The notes under the pieces: model-generated
The model's database searches: none
What the model saw: only the letters and a program-made list of their open reading frames with translations
What the model was told of the DNA's origin: nothing
Assembly: GCF_030326305.1 (NCBI RefSeq)
Contig: NZ_JACAKB010000016.1
Location: 20,206 to 84,205 of the forward strand
Source of the DNA: Myroides odoratimimus
GTDB taxonomy: Bacteria > Bacteroidota > Bacteroidia > Flavobacteriales > Flavobacteriaceae
Reading direction: 5' to 3'
Length of the DNA stretch: 64,000 nucleotides
Shown here: in pieces, positions 20,815-28,924 of the stretch
How positions within the stretch are numbered: position 1 is the first letter of the stretch
Layout of the letters: each line of letters starts with the position of its first letter
Position numbers and translations under genes: made by a program

Positions 20815-20996
20815 CCTTATTTTATCAATCTAATAATATTCGAAGCAATGCCTTTTTCAAAGAATAATATTTGCTCACCACACTTTTGATATAAATTATA
20901 TTCTGATTATTACATTTTATTTAGCTTAAAATAATATTCAACAAACAACATTTAGCTTATTTTATTATCTTTAATTCAAATTAATAAGCAATTTCA

Positions 20997-21028
20997 TTAG
21001 AATTTACCTAATGTGTTTTATACTTTTG
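20997..21028 (+). promoter_or_regulatory. Probable promoter of the LysP-like permease (TTAG, 20-bp spacer, TACTTTTG)
   Basis: TACTTTTG at 21021-21028 matches TAnnTTTG and ends 15 bp before the ATG. TTAG at 20997-21000 sits at the -33 position. Confidence 0.5.
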
Positions 21029-21043
21029 TAACAAATAGTAACA

Positions 21044-22507
21044 ATGAAAAATCAGAATAAAAATCAAGAAGTAGTCCGTGGTTTAAAGGCTAGACACCTT
21101 TCCATGATTGCAATTGGAGGATGTATTGGAACAGGTTTATTTATGGCAAGTGGAGAAGCCATACATCAGGCAGGTCCAGGTGGTGCTTTATTAGCATACG
21201 CCATGATCGGTCTTATGGTGTATTTCTTAATGACCTCATTAGGAGAAATGGCAACCTACCTACCCGTATCAGGTTCATTCAGTACGTATGCCGCTAGATT
21301 TGTTGATCCATCATTAGGTTTTGCATTGGGTTGGAACTATTGGTTTAACTGGGTTATTACTGTAGCTGTAGATGTCTCTATCGCAGCAGTGGTTATTTCG
21401 TATTGGGAACCATTAGGATTCTTACCCACTTGGGGATGGAGCCTACTCTTCTTCTTCGTTATCTTTGGTTTAAATATGTTATCCGTTAAAGCTTATGGAG
21501 AATCAGAATATTGGTTTGCTATTATTAAGGTAGTGACTGTTGTTTTATTCCTAGGAATTGGGTTACTAACTATTTTCGGAATACTAGGAGGAGAATACAT
21601 CGGATTCAAAAACTTCACATTAGGAGACGCCCCTATTTTAGGAGGAGGGTTCTCAGGCAAATTCTTAAGTGTATTAGGCGTATTCCTAATTGCAGGTTTC
21701 TCATTTCAAGGAACAGAATTAATCGGTATTACTGCAGGTGAATCAGAGAATCCTGAAAAGAATATACCTAAAGCAATCAAACAAGTATTCTGGAGAATCT
21801 TAGTATTCTATATATTAGCCATATTCGTAATTGGGTTAATCATTCCTTATACAAGCCCTTCTCTATTAGGAGCAGATATTTCTGAGATTGCAAAATCTCC
21901 TTTCACATTAGTATTTGAAAAAGCACATTTAGCCTTTGCTGCAGCCGTGATGAATGCTGTTATTCTTACTTCTATTCTATCAGCAGGTAATTCAGGTCTT
22001 TATGCCTCTACTCGTATGCTATATGCTATGGGGAAAGATGGCATGGCACACAAAGCCTTTGGTGGAACAAACAAACACGGTGTACCGATGATCGCCCTAA
22101 TTGCTACTGGAGTTGTAGTACTATTAATATTCGCAGTACAATCTACTCATCCCAATGCTGTAGACTTTATTCTAGCTGCTTCAGGATTAACAGGGTTTAT
22201 AGCATGGTTAGGAATAGCGATTAGTCACTATAGATTCAGAAGAGCATTTCACACTCAAAACAAAAGTCTAGATCAACTAGTCTATAAAGCCAAATGGTTC
22301 CCTTTTGGACCATTATTTGCCCTATTCTTATGTATATTAGTTATCATAGGTCAAGATTCTAAACTAATTATGGAAGGAGTATTTGACTGGAGAGGAATGC
22401 TAATCACTTATATGGGGATTCCATTCTTCTTAGCCTTCTACTTATACCATAAGCTGAAATTCAAAACGAAACTTATTCCACTTAAAGAAGTGAATTTAGA
22501 CAGATAA
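21044..22507 (+). CDS. lysP: Amino-acid permease of the APC family, LysP-like
   Basis: A 487-residue, 12-TM cytoplasmic-membrane proton symporter. From memory it follows Escherichia coli LysP almost motif for motif: KARHLSMIAIGGCIGTGLF, GLMVYFLMTSLGEMATYLPV, FSFQGTELIGITAGESENP, MNAVILTSILSAGNSGLYAS and TGFIAWLGIAISHYRFRR. Lysine is therefore the likely substrate, though related basic or neutral amino-acid permeases share these stretches. It stands alone with its own promoter and a bidirectional terminator. Confidence 0.85.
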   Translation: MKNQNKNQEVVRGLKARHLSMIAIGGCIGTGLFMASGEAIHQAGPGGALLAYAMIGLMVYFLMTSLGEMATYLPVSGSFSTYAARFVDPSLGFALGWNYWFNWVITVAVDVSIAAVVISYWEPLGFLPTWGWSLLFFFVIFGLNMLSVKAYGESEYWFAIIKVVTVVLFLGIGLLTIFGILGGEYIGFKNFTLGDAPILGGGFSGKFLSVLGVFLIAGFSFQGTELIGITAGESENPEKNIPKAIKQVFWRILVFYILAIFVIGLIIPYTSPSLLGADISEIAKSPFTLVFEKAHLAFAAAVMNAVILTSILSAGNSGLYASTRMLYAMGKDGMAHKAFGGTNKHGVPMIALIATGVVVLLIFAVQSTHPNAVDFILAASGLTGFIAWLGIAISHYRFRRAFHTQNKSLDQLVYKAKWFPFGPLFALFLCILVIIGQDSKLIMEGVFDWRGMLITYMGIPFFLAFYLYHKLKFKTKLIPLKEVNLDR

Positions 22508-22532
22508 TATAATACTGGAAACAGGAAACATA

Positions 22533-22570
22533 AAAAAGCGTGAGTTAGATAATAACTCACGCTTTTTTTT
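22533..22570. terminator. Bidirectional terminator after the permease gene
   Basis: The perfect 11-bp stem agcgtgagtta/taactcacgct (22537-22547, 22552-22562) has an A run on the left and an eight-T run on the right. It serves the convergent permease and 22.6-kb genes. Confidence 0.9.
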
Positions 22571-22590
22571 AATACTTATAGAGTACTATA

Positions 22591-22992
22591 TTAATTCTTA
22601 ATTTTAATACTTATTATCCCGAAGCTTGTAGCAAAAGTTCCATTGATAAAATCTTTCCCAGGAGTCTTTTTGTATTCAAAACTCTCTATCTTATCTACAG
22701 CTATACCTTTAAAATCAGAAGATTTTTTTAGTTCATTATTACCTTCAGAATCTACTAATATAATAGCATATTCACCTTTCACTACTAATGGTAAAGCACC
22801 TTGATTAAAGAACTTTGTAGAACTTAGATAAACACTTTCGATATACTCCTGTAAATCTATTGCATTCTCTCTATTTAACATTGTCGCATCTTCCACGTCT
22901 AATTTTATAGACACTCTTTCTTTTCTTCCTTTTTCTTGTGCAAATACATTACTTGCCAAACACAAAATTAAAAATCCCCCTATTTTTCTCAT
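22591..22992 (-). CDS. Small secreted protein with plug-like C-terminus, unknown function
   Basis: A 133-residue protein with a clear signal peptide (MRKIGGFLILCLASNVFAQ). I cannot name the family. The last third (VDKIESFEYKKTPG...FGIISIKIKN) resembles the end of TonB-receptor plug domains, where a conserved (D/E)IESI...GVI.I.TK pattern occurs. No beta-barrel follows, so it is a free-standing domain at most. It stands alone and is convergent with the permease gene. Confidence 0.6.
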   Translation of the reverse strand: MRKIGGFLILCLASNVFAQEKGRKERVSIKLDVEDATMLNRENAIDLQEYIESVYLSSTKFFNQGALPLVVKGEYAIILVDSEGNNELKKSSDFKGIAVDKIESFEYKKTPGKDFINGTFATSFGIISIKIKN

Positions 22993-23028
22993 ACCTTCTT
23001 AATTTATACTATAACCTAGAATAAAACA

Positions 23029-23186
23029 CCTCGGGGCAAGCCCACGAGGTATTATGTAGTACGATGTAGTATCTCCTGAAATACAAAATGTCACTTACAT
23101 CCTCTATTATACACTTTTTAAAAGTGTTTTGAAAAACCATCCGCTTTTCAAACTTTTCCTCTTTGACCCCGAGGCAAGCCTCGGGG
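23029..23186. repeat. Two GC-rich hairpin repeats
   Basis: An imperfect hairpin at 23029-23049 (cctcggggcaagcccacgagg) and a perfect one at 23167-23186 (arms ccccgaggc/gcctcgggg, 2-nt loop) share the words cctcgggg and ggcaagcc. Both stand out against AT-rich surroundings. They resemble dispersed palindromic units of flavobacterial genomes. No T run follows, so they are not typical terminators. Confidence 0.6.
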
Positions 23187-23260
23187 AATTCTTTGGATTA
23201 AATATCTATCTTTATTTCACTTAACTATATGGTTACTGACTTTTAAATACCAATGACAAT

Positions 23261-24223
23261 TCATGATTCCCCCTCTATTCCCACGTATTTCTCTCCAGAG
23301 TGCACTACTAGATAGTTACACATCTTCTTATACATTGGGGTCTCCACTCCCTGTGCAATACCTTGCTTCACCATATAACCTCCCATTATACCAAGTTCAT
23401 TATGCTCTTTAAAAGCAGCAAAGTCACTGTGCATAGACGTTGTTGACTCATATGGAATTGCTTTTAAGCGCTCTATAATAACCTCAACTACATCCTCGTC
23501 AAGAGCTACTCCTTTCTTCTTACCAATAGCAGAAGCCTCTGTGATTAATTGTCTCATCTCGTCTGGATGATGCTCCATCACGCCACCAAAACTACTATCA
23601 TAATAAGCAGTAGCCATAGCAGAAGAAGAGACTAAAATATACTTCTCCCATACCTCCTTAGAGATAGAAGAAGTCGCCTCTGCATGTACACCCGCAGTTT
23701 TTAGAATTGTTTCCAAATCTTTCATTTCCAGAGATACTTGACCATCTAGGCCAAACAGAATACGTTGTCTACCACTCGGATTATCTATTACCCCTGCTTC
23801 CTTTAGACGAGAGACCATATACGTACACCCTTGCCATACTCTAGAGGTTCCAAACACCTCCCTCAATTGCTCATAAGCCTCTACTCCATTTAATAATGGG
23901 ATGATAACTGTATGTTCACCTACTACTGATTTCATATCCTCTATTGTCTGAGACAAGTCATATCCTTTTGTAGCAAGGATAATATAATCTGTATGCTCGA
24001 TATCACCCAACTGAGAAGTAGCGATACTAGGGTGCCCCACCACTTCACTATCTTTAGACAAAACAGTTAATCCCTTTTCCTTTATTGTTTCAAGATGTTT
24101 CCCCCTAGCTATAAAGCATATTTCTATCTCTTTACTATCTTGATATTGATGAGCTAATAATCCCCCATAAAATCCTCCTACACCACCAAGTCCAACTATT
24201 GTTATTCTCTTTTTATCTTTCAT
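23261..24223 (-). CDS. panE: 2-dehydropantoate 2-reductase
   Basis: Reduces ketopantoate to pantoate with NADPH in pantothenate and CoA synthesis. The 320-residue protein begins with the nucleotide-binding motif ITIVGLGGVGGFYGGLLA. It has ILATKGYDLSQTI and the family stretch VIIPLLNGVEAYEQLRE, followed by the C-terminal ApbA helical domain with a Lys/Glu-containing EVWEKYILVSS. PanE paralogues occur, so a physiological ketopantoate role is probable rather than certain. It is monocistronic. Confidence 0.88.
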   Translation of the reverse strand: MKDKKRITIVGLGGVGGFYGGLLAHQYQDSKEIEICFIARGKHLETIKEKGLTVLSKDSEVVGHPSIATSQLGDIEHTDYIILATKGYDLSQTIEDMKSVVGEHTVIIPLLNGVEAYEQLREVFGTSRVWQGCTYMVSRLKEAGVIDNPSGRQRILFGLDGQVSLEMKDLETILKTAGVHAEATSSISKEVWEKYILVSSSAMATAYYDSSFGGVMEHHPDEMRQLITEASAIGKKKGVALDEDVVEVIIERLKAIPYESTTSMHSDFAAFKEHNELGIMGGYMVKQGIAQGVETPMYKKMCNYLVVHSGEKYVGIEGES

Positions 24224-24413
24224 TACTATATATTTTTGTTTTGTGGTTATACTTTTCTGTGAAACAAAAAAGATAGAACACCAAAATAGTAAAAAGCCAG
24301 AATACCTAAAAACAAAAAGACTTAAACTTTAAACAATAATTGTAATGAACTTGAAACCTAGCTATTCAAAAGACATATATTGATGCGGATTTAAGGTTGT
24401 AATCCGTAATTAT

Positions 24414-24449
24414 AAAAAAAAGCCTAACTAGAAATCTAATTAGGCTTTT
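24414..24449 (-). terminator. Terminator after ettA
   Basis: The stem agcctaa/ttaggct (24421-24427, 24440-24446) has a seven-T run on the minus strand and a short T run on the plus strand. Confidence 0.75.
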
Positions 24450-24459
24450 ACTATTTTAA

Positions 24460-26148
24460 TTAGCGAACTAATTTTTTATATTTCAAACGAGTTGGAGCTA
24501 CATCCCCTAAACGTTTCTTACGATTCTCTTCATAATCAGAGAATGATCCCTCAAAGAAATAAACTTGAGAATCACCTTCAAAAGCTAAGATATGTGTACA
24601 GATACGGTCTAAGAACCAACGGTCATGGGAAATAACTACTGCACATCCAGCAAAGTTCTCAAGACCTTCCTCTAATGCACGTAGTGTATTTACGTCCAAG
24701 TCATTCGTAGGCTCATCCAGTAGCAATACGTTACCTTCTTCTCTTAATGTCATTGCTAGGTGAAGACGGTTACGTTCTCCTCCAGAAAGCGTTGATACCT
24801 TTTTATTTTGTTCAGAACCACCGAAGTTAAATCTACTCAAATAAGCACGAGAATTCACTTGACGACCACCCATCATGATCAACTCTTGACCATCACAGAA
24901 GTTCTCCCAAATTGATTTCTCTGGGTCTATATTAGAGTGTGCTTGATCCACATAAGCAATCTTAACCGTATCTCCGATCGCAAATGTACCCGCATCAGGT
25001 TGTTGTTCTCCCATGATCATACGGAAGATAGTAGACTTACCAGCACCATTAGGTCCGATAATACCTACAATACCAGCTTGTGGTAAAGTGAAGTTTAAAT
25101 CATCATATAACAACTTATCTCCGAAAGCCTTCGCTACACCTTTTGCTTCAATCACATTTGTTCCAAGACGTGGTCCATTAGGAATATAAATCTCTAATTT
25201 CTCTTCTAGAACTTTTTGATCTTCATTTAATAACTTATCGTAGTTCTGTAACCTTGCTTTCTGTTTCGTTTGACGACCTTTAGCACCTTGACGTACCCAG
25301 TCTAACTCACGCTCTAAGTTCTTACGACGTTTAGAAGCAACCTTCTCCTCTTGAGCTAATCTTGTAGACTTTTGATCTAACCAAGAAGAATAGTTCCCTT
25401 TCCATGGAATACCTTCTCCTCTATCTAACTCTAGGATCCATCCTGCTACGTTATCTAAGAAATAACGGTCGTGCGTTACAGCAATTACTGTTCCTGAATA
25501 CTGTTGTAAGTGTTGCTCTAACCAATGTACAGACTCTGCGTCTAAGTGGTTAGTAGGCTCATCTAACAATAATACATCTGGGTTTTGTAATAACAAACGA
25601 CATAAAGCAACTCTACGACGCTCTCCTCCAGAAAGAATATTAATAGGAGTATCAGGCTCTGGCGTACGCAAAGCATCCATAGCGATAGCTAGTTTTGTAT
25701 CTAACTCCCATCCTCCTACAGCATCTATTTTATCTTGTAGCTCAGCTTGTCTATCCATCAGTTTCTGCATTTTATCTGCATCTTCATACACTTCTGGCAA
25801 ACCAAACATATCATTTATCTGATTGAATTCATCTAAGATCGCTACCGTTTCAGCAGCTCCTTCTCTAACGATTTCGATAACAGTCTTTGTTTCATCTAAT
25901 TGTGGTTCTTGTTCTAAATACCCAACAGTGTATCCTGGTGCAAACACCACATCACCTTGATAGTTTTTATCAACCCCAGCAATAATCTTTAATAAAGAAG
26001 ATTTACCTGAACCATTTAGACCTAAAATACCAATTTTAGCCCCGTAGAAAAAGCTTAAATAAATATCTTTTAATACAGTCTTATTTGTCGATGAGTAAGT
26101 TTTACTCACTTTTGACATCGAAAAAATTACCTTTTTATCGTCTGACAT
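24460..26148 (-). CDS. ettA: Energy-dependent translational throttle protein EttA (ABC-F)
   Basis: A cytoplasmic ABC-F ATPase that binds the ribosomal E site and gates the first elongation steps according to the ATP/ADP ratio. The 562-residue protein has two ABC modules: GLNGSGKSS and LSGGERRRV in the first, GPNGAGKST and LSGGERNRL in the second. A linker carries the EttA-type WVRQGAKGRQTKQKARL stretch. The frame can be extended to a TTG at 26211, but that codon lies in the likely -7 box, so MSDDKKVIFSMSKV is chosen. Confidence 0.95.
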   Translation of the reverse strand: MSDDKKVIFSMSKVSKTYSSTNKTVLKDIYLSFFYGAKIGILGLNGSGKSSLLKIIAGVDKNYQGDVVFAPGYTVGYLEQEPQLDETKTVIEIVREGAAETVAILDEFNQINDMFGLPEVYEDADKMQKLMDRQAELQDKIDAVGGWELDTKLAIAMDALRTPEPDTPINILSGGERRRVALCRLLLQNPDVLLLDEPTNHLDAESVHWLEQHLQQYSGTVIAVTHDRYFLDNVAGWILELDRGEGIPWKGNYSSWLDQKSTRLAQEEKVASKRRKNLERELDWVRQGAKGRQTKQKARLQNYDKLLNEDQKVLEEKLEIYIPNGPRLGTNVIEAKGVAKAFGDKLLYDDLNFTLPQAGIVGIIGPNGAGKSTIFRMIMGEQQPDAGTFAIGDTVKIAYVDQAHSNIDPEKSIWENFCDGQELIMMGGRQVNSRAYLSRFNFGGSEQNKKVSTLSGGERNRLHLAMTLREEGNVLLLDEPTNDLDVNTLRALEEGLENFAGCAVVISHDRWFLDRICTHILAFEGDSQVYFFEGSFSDYEENRKKRLGDVAPTRLKYKKLVR

Positions 26149-26208
26149 AAAGTAAAATATATTGAATTTATTGATTACTAAGCTATAAGCATTCCATAGC
26201 ATATTAGC

Positions 26209-26216
26209 CAAAAATA
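26209..26216 (-). promoter_or_regulatory. -7 promoter element of ettA
   Basis: The minus strand reads TATTTTTG about 60 bp upstream of the chosen ATG. It rules against the TTG at 26211 as a start. Confidence 0.4.
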
Positions 26217-26370
26217 GTATTAATTAAGGAGATTAGGAAATGTGTTCTACATTTTTTTGATTTTGTCTTGATAGACTATTTCACCTTATATCATTATTGA
26301 CTCTATCTGAATTTCTATTTACCCCATAAAACCTTTTTAGCCTAAAGAACCTTATAGAATAATATTTCTA

Positions 26371-26584
26371 TTAAACCCAGATTAAGCGATAGACATATAA
26401 ACGAAAAGTAATTATACAAAATAGCTCTGAATTTAAGAAAGGGCTGAGTATAAAATAGTCCTGTGGACTATTTTATACGAAAAGCCAGCTGTAGCAAGGC
26501 ATGTAGTATGGTTTTAGAAGAAGTGAAAGAGATATGAAGTAGAATTGCTTTGCAGTATTTGGCTAATGCTTAATCTGGGTTAAA
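26371..26584. mobile_element. MITE-like element with terminal and internal inverted repeats
   Basis: The ends are 17-bp inverted repeats differing at one position: ttaaacccagattaagc at 26371-26387, with its complement gcttaatctgggttaaa at 26568-26584. Inside is a perfect hairpin at 26448-26478 (14-bp arms beginning gtataaaatag, 3-nt loop). It encodes no protein. The 214-bp size, terminal inverted repeats and non-coding interior fit a miniature inverted-repeat element. No transposase or clear target duplication is visible, so the class is unknown. Confidence 0.5.
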
Positions 26585-26754
26585 CCTCTTATTTCTAAAA
26601 AATTCATCATTTCACATCGATTAAACCTAAACCACACACAAAAACACAATGTTTAGAAAATATTAACAATAAAAACACACATCCAAGCCTATAATTATTT
26701 GTTTTCTATACTTTTAAATACTATTTTAGAGACAACTTTAAAAAACTCACATAT

Positions 26755-26937
26755 ATGACAGAAAATTTACTTTTTGCAAAAAGTGAAACTTGTGAAAACA
26801 ATCACGAAAATCACTACTACGACCCATCAATAGATGCTTACGTTTGCTCAACATGCAACGCAATTTCACCAGCAAATTCTATTTATGATTTCGAAGAGAA
26901 AGCAGACGATGAATACGAATTGCATATTGGAATTTAA
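26755..26937 (+). CDS. Small Cys/His protein, possible zinc ribbon
   Basis: A 60-residue acidic protein. Positions 13-35 hold CENNHENH followed by YVCSTC, i.e. Cys/His plus CxxC spaced like a small zinc-binding knuckle. I do not recognise a family. Acceptance as a gene rests on the coherent composition, the ATG in an A-rich context, TACTTTTA (one base from a -7 box) at 26709-26716, and a very strong terminator starting 10 bp after the stop. It is monocistronic. Confidence 0.65.
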   Translation: MTENLLFAKSETCENNHENHYYDPSIDAYVCSTCNAISPANSIYDFEEKADDEYELHIGI

Positions 26938-26946
26938 GGTCGACAG

Positions 26947-26996
26947 AATCTTGTAATTAACTCTAATGTGAGAGACTTAATTACAAGATTTTTTTT
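26947..26996 (+). terminator. Terminator after the small Cys/His gene
   Basis: The perfect 14-bp arms aatcttgtaattaa/ttaattacaagatt (26947-26960, 26977-26990) have an inner ctct/agag extension. A run of T follows. Confidence 0.9.
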
Positions 26997-27009
26997 ATTC
27001 CCCTACTTT

Positions 27010-27067
27010 GAAGGGGTGTCCGAAGGACGGGGTGGTTTTCCCTACACCGAAGAGGTGTCCGAAGGAC
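27010..27067. repeat. Direct repeat pair around ggtgtccgaaggac
   Basis: gaaggggtgtccgaaggac (27010-27028) and gaagaggtgtccgaaggac (27049-27067) differ at one base and start 39 bp apart. They lie between the Cys/His gene and the convergent YoaK-family gene. Function is unknown. Confidence 0.6.
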
Positions 27068-27118
27068 AAAATACTTTATCCTTACTTAAAATGATTGTTA
27101 TACTTAAAGCTATATAGT

Positions 27119-27913
27119 CTACTTCTTCCTTCTTAAGATATGGTAAACTTTATAGTCTTTAGTCACTACTTTCTTACTCCAATCCACTATATGTTTTCCT
27201 TCTTCTAATACCCTCATCATTTTAACCACTAAATAGTCATAAACGGTGGTAAATAGAATAACCACCACCCCAATGTATAAGGTGCGCAAATGAAGGTACT
27301 GAAAGCAAAATGCTGCGGTAATCCCTCCTACTCCAAACGAAAAGACAATAGCTAGTTTAAGTCCAATATGAGAAAGCAAAAGATTGCGAAAGTTGGCTCT
27401 CGTTAGATTAAACAATAACCTCGCCGTTTCAATACCTAAATCGGTTACGATCCCCGTAATATGGGTAGTTCTCACTACCGCCTTAGAGATAAAAGTAACT
27501 AGAGAATTCTGTAATCCCATCGCAAATAGCAGTACATAGGCTATCTTCATCGGATATTGAAACAATATATCCCCCTCGAGATAAGCCACTCCTCCTAATA
27601 AGATAGCCTCTAATATCAAAGGTAATGTAAAATACACCTTGTTCCAAATCAACTTCTGCAACTGTAAGATCACGTGAGAAGTAAAAGATCCTAAAAAGAA
27701 CGAAACCAATAACAACACTGATTTCATAATAGCTTGTTTATTAAAGGTAAGCACCTCCTGAGCAAAATTAGATAGATACCCTGTCACATTGGTTGTCATC
27801 AGCTTTAAAGCCAAAAAACCACTTACATTCACCACGCCTCCTACAAATGATAACAACACTGCTAAACGCAGATTCTGCATAAAACTTCTCTCCTTACCTC
27901 TGTGTGATAACAT
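27119..27913 (-). CDS. YoaK family (DUF1275) membrane protein
   Basis: A 264-residue integral membrane protein with about six TM segments. The DUF1275/YoaK family is recognised from the N-terminal SFVGGVVNVSGFLALK, the TTNVTGYLSNFAQ stretch and the middle VVRTTHITGIVTDLGIE, where the family's T(H/G)MTG motif lies. Function is unknown; it is often annotated as a putative transporter. The Met at residue 12 (MQNLRLAVLL) is an alternative start. A TAAATTTG -7 box at 27951-27958 (minus) is 37 bp upstream. Confidence 0.85.
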   Translation of the reverse strand: MLSHRGKERSFMQNLRLAVLLSFVGGVVNVSGFLALKLMTTNVTGYLSNFAQEVLTFNKQAIMKSVLLLVSFFLGSFTSHVILQLQKLIWNKVYFTLPLILEAILLGGVAYLEGDILFQYPMKIAYVLLFAMGLQNSLVTFISKAVVRTTHITGIVTDLGIETARLLFNLTRANFRNLLLSHIGLKLAIVFSFGVGGITAAFCFQYLHLRTLYIGVVVILFTTVYDYLVVKMMRVLEEGKHIVDWSKKVVTKDYKVYHILRRKK

Positions 27914-28097
27914 AAACTTATAAATTACTCCTCCTCAAACTATAATATAACAAATTTAAAGAGAATTACAAATATATGGGGGTATAGTAGGAGGATTTGT
28001 TAAGTTATCTTGAATTTCCGAATCCGTGACTGTAAACAGCTACGCAATAGTCTCCCGACTTTGCGTTATTTTATTATTTATTGAAGATAAATAGAAA

Positions 28098-28751
28098 CTA
28101 TTCGACTACTAAAATCTCATCAAAATAAACTTGAGTACCACTCAACACATCAAACTCCTTATACATAGCAGTTGGATATTCATTAATCAATATAACATTG
28201 TTGTGATAAGCATATTGCGGTTTGTCTTCTCCCGGATCAAGACAAAACAACTTAGTAAGATTACCTTTTTCATCCTCTTCATATCCTATAGCTACTACTG
28301 CATGTGCTCCAGCATCTTTCCCTTTAAACTATACTCTTAGCATTACAGGGATATCTTGTTCTAAATATCCTACAATACTTCTATTATTAGCTCGTTCAAC
28401 AGTGACGTACCCTTTCCTTGTAGACACTTGTTCAAATCCTTCCTTTAAATCTAAAAAGTAATTCCCTTCCCAATGCATTCCATTATCTGCAAAGAAATAA
28501 TGTACTAATTTACCTACAAAAGTATTTCTCCTTACTTTCTTATAGATTCCTATTTCACCTCTCTTTATAATCCCTTGAATCATTAAAAGCATAAAAAATG
28601 AATACACAGCACATGCTCCATCTAAACTTCCCTGTTGAATAAAGAAATCCTTATCTTCTTCGCTTTTCTCTCTTAACTCTACACCAGATTCTCCTATATC
28701 TAATTTTGAGATAAAGTAAGTATGTCTCTTATCCATCTTTTTATAATTCAC
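28098..28751 (-). pseudogene. Papain-like cysteine peptidase gene interrupted by an in-frame TAG
   Basis: The minus-strand frame from GTG 28751 runs 140 codons to a TAG at 28329-28331. It then continues in the same frame for 76 more codons to a TAG at 28098-28100. The two halves form one papain-fold protein: QGSLDGACAVYSF with the nucleophile Cys and preceding Gln before the stop, and GAHAVVAIGYEED with the catalytic His after it. The stop therefore removes the His and inactivates the enzyme unless it is read through or is a sequencing error. The start GTG overlaps the end of an upstream tail fragment. An internal ATG follows at codon 6. Substrate is unknown. Confidence 0.75.
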
Positions 28752-28902
28752 TATTTACTAAAGGCAATACTTCCCTTAATTTATATACTTTATGATAAAG
28801 CTTAATCCTATTATCCTCTTGCAATAATTCAATAATAACCTTCAAAGAAAAAAGGCATAACAAACATCCTATCTTGACTTGCTCAAAAAAGCAGTTAACT
28901 GA
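28741..28902 (-). pseudogene. Tail fragment of a gene between the two broken genes
   Basis: A stop-bounded minus-strand frame of 53 codons contains IIELLQEDNRIKLYHKVYKL and ends LVNSEL, overlapping the GTG start of the peptidase gene by 11 bp. It lacks a convincing start. Its first residues, NCFFEQVK, mirror the last residues of the preceding gene, CFLEHVK, and the DNA is similar over about 40 bp. It looks like the 3' end of a second, deleted copy of that gene. It could be a real small ORF with a non-ATG start. Confidence 0.4.
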
Positions 28903-28924
28903 TTACTTTCTCTCATATCCTTTT

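Noticed and set aside
26149-26211. Extended ettA start at TTG 26211 or ATG 26202
   Set aside because: The extension overlaps a -7 box and has no ABC-F-like sequence; MSDDKK matches the family start.
28329-28331. TAG in the peptidase frame as a pyrrolysine codon
   Set aside because: Pyrrolysine machinery is not expected in this group and none is seen here; a nonsense change or sequence error is simpler.
28131-28461. Two overlapping plus-strand reading frames of 69 and 79 codons
   Set aside because: They are antisense to the broken papain-like gene, whose minus-strand translation carries recognisable catalytic motifs on both sides of the stop.
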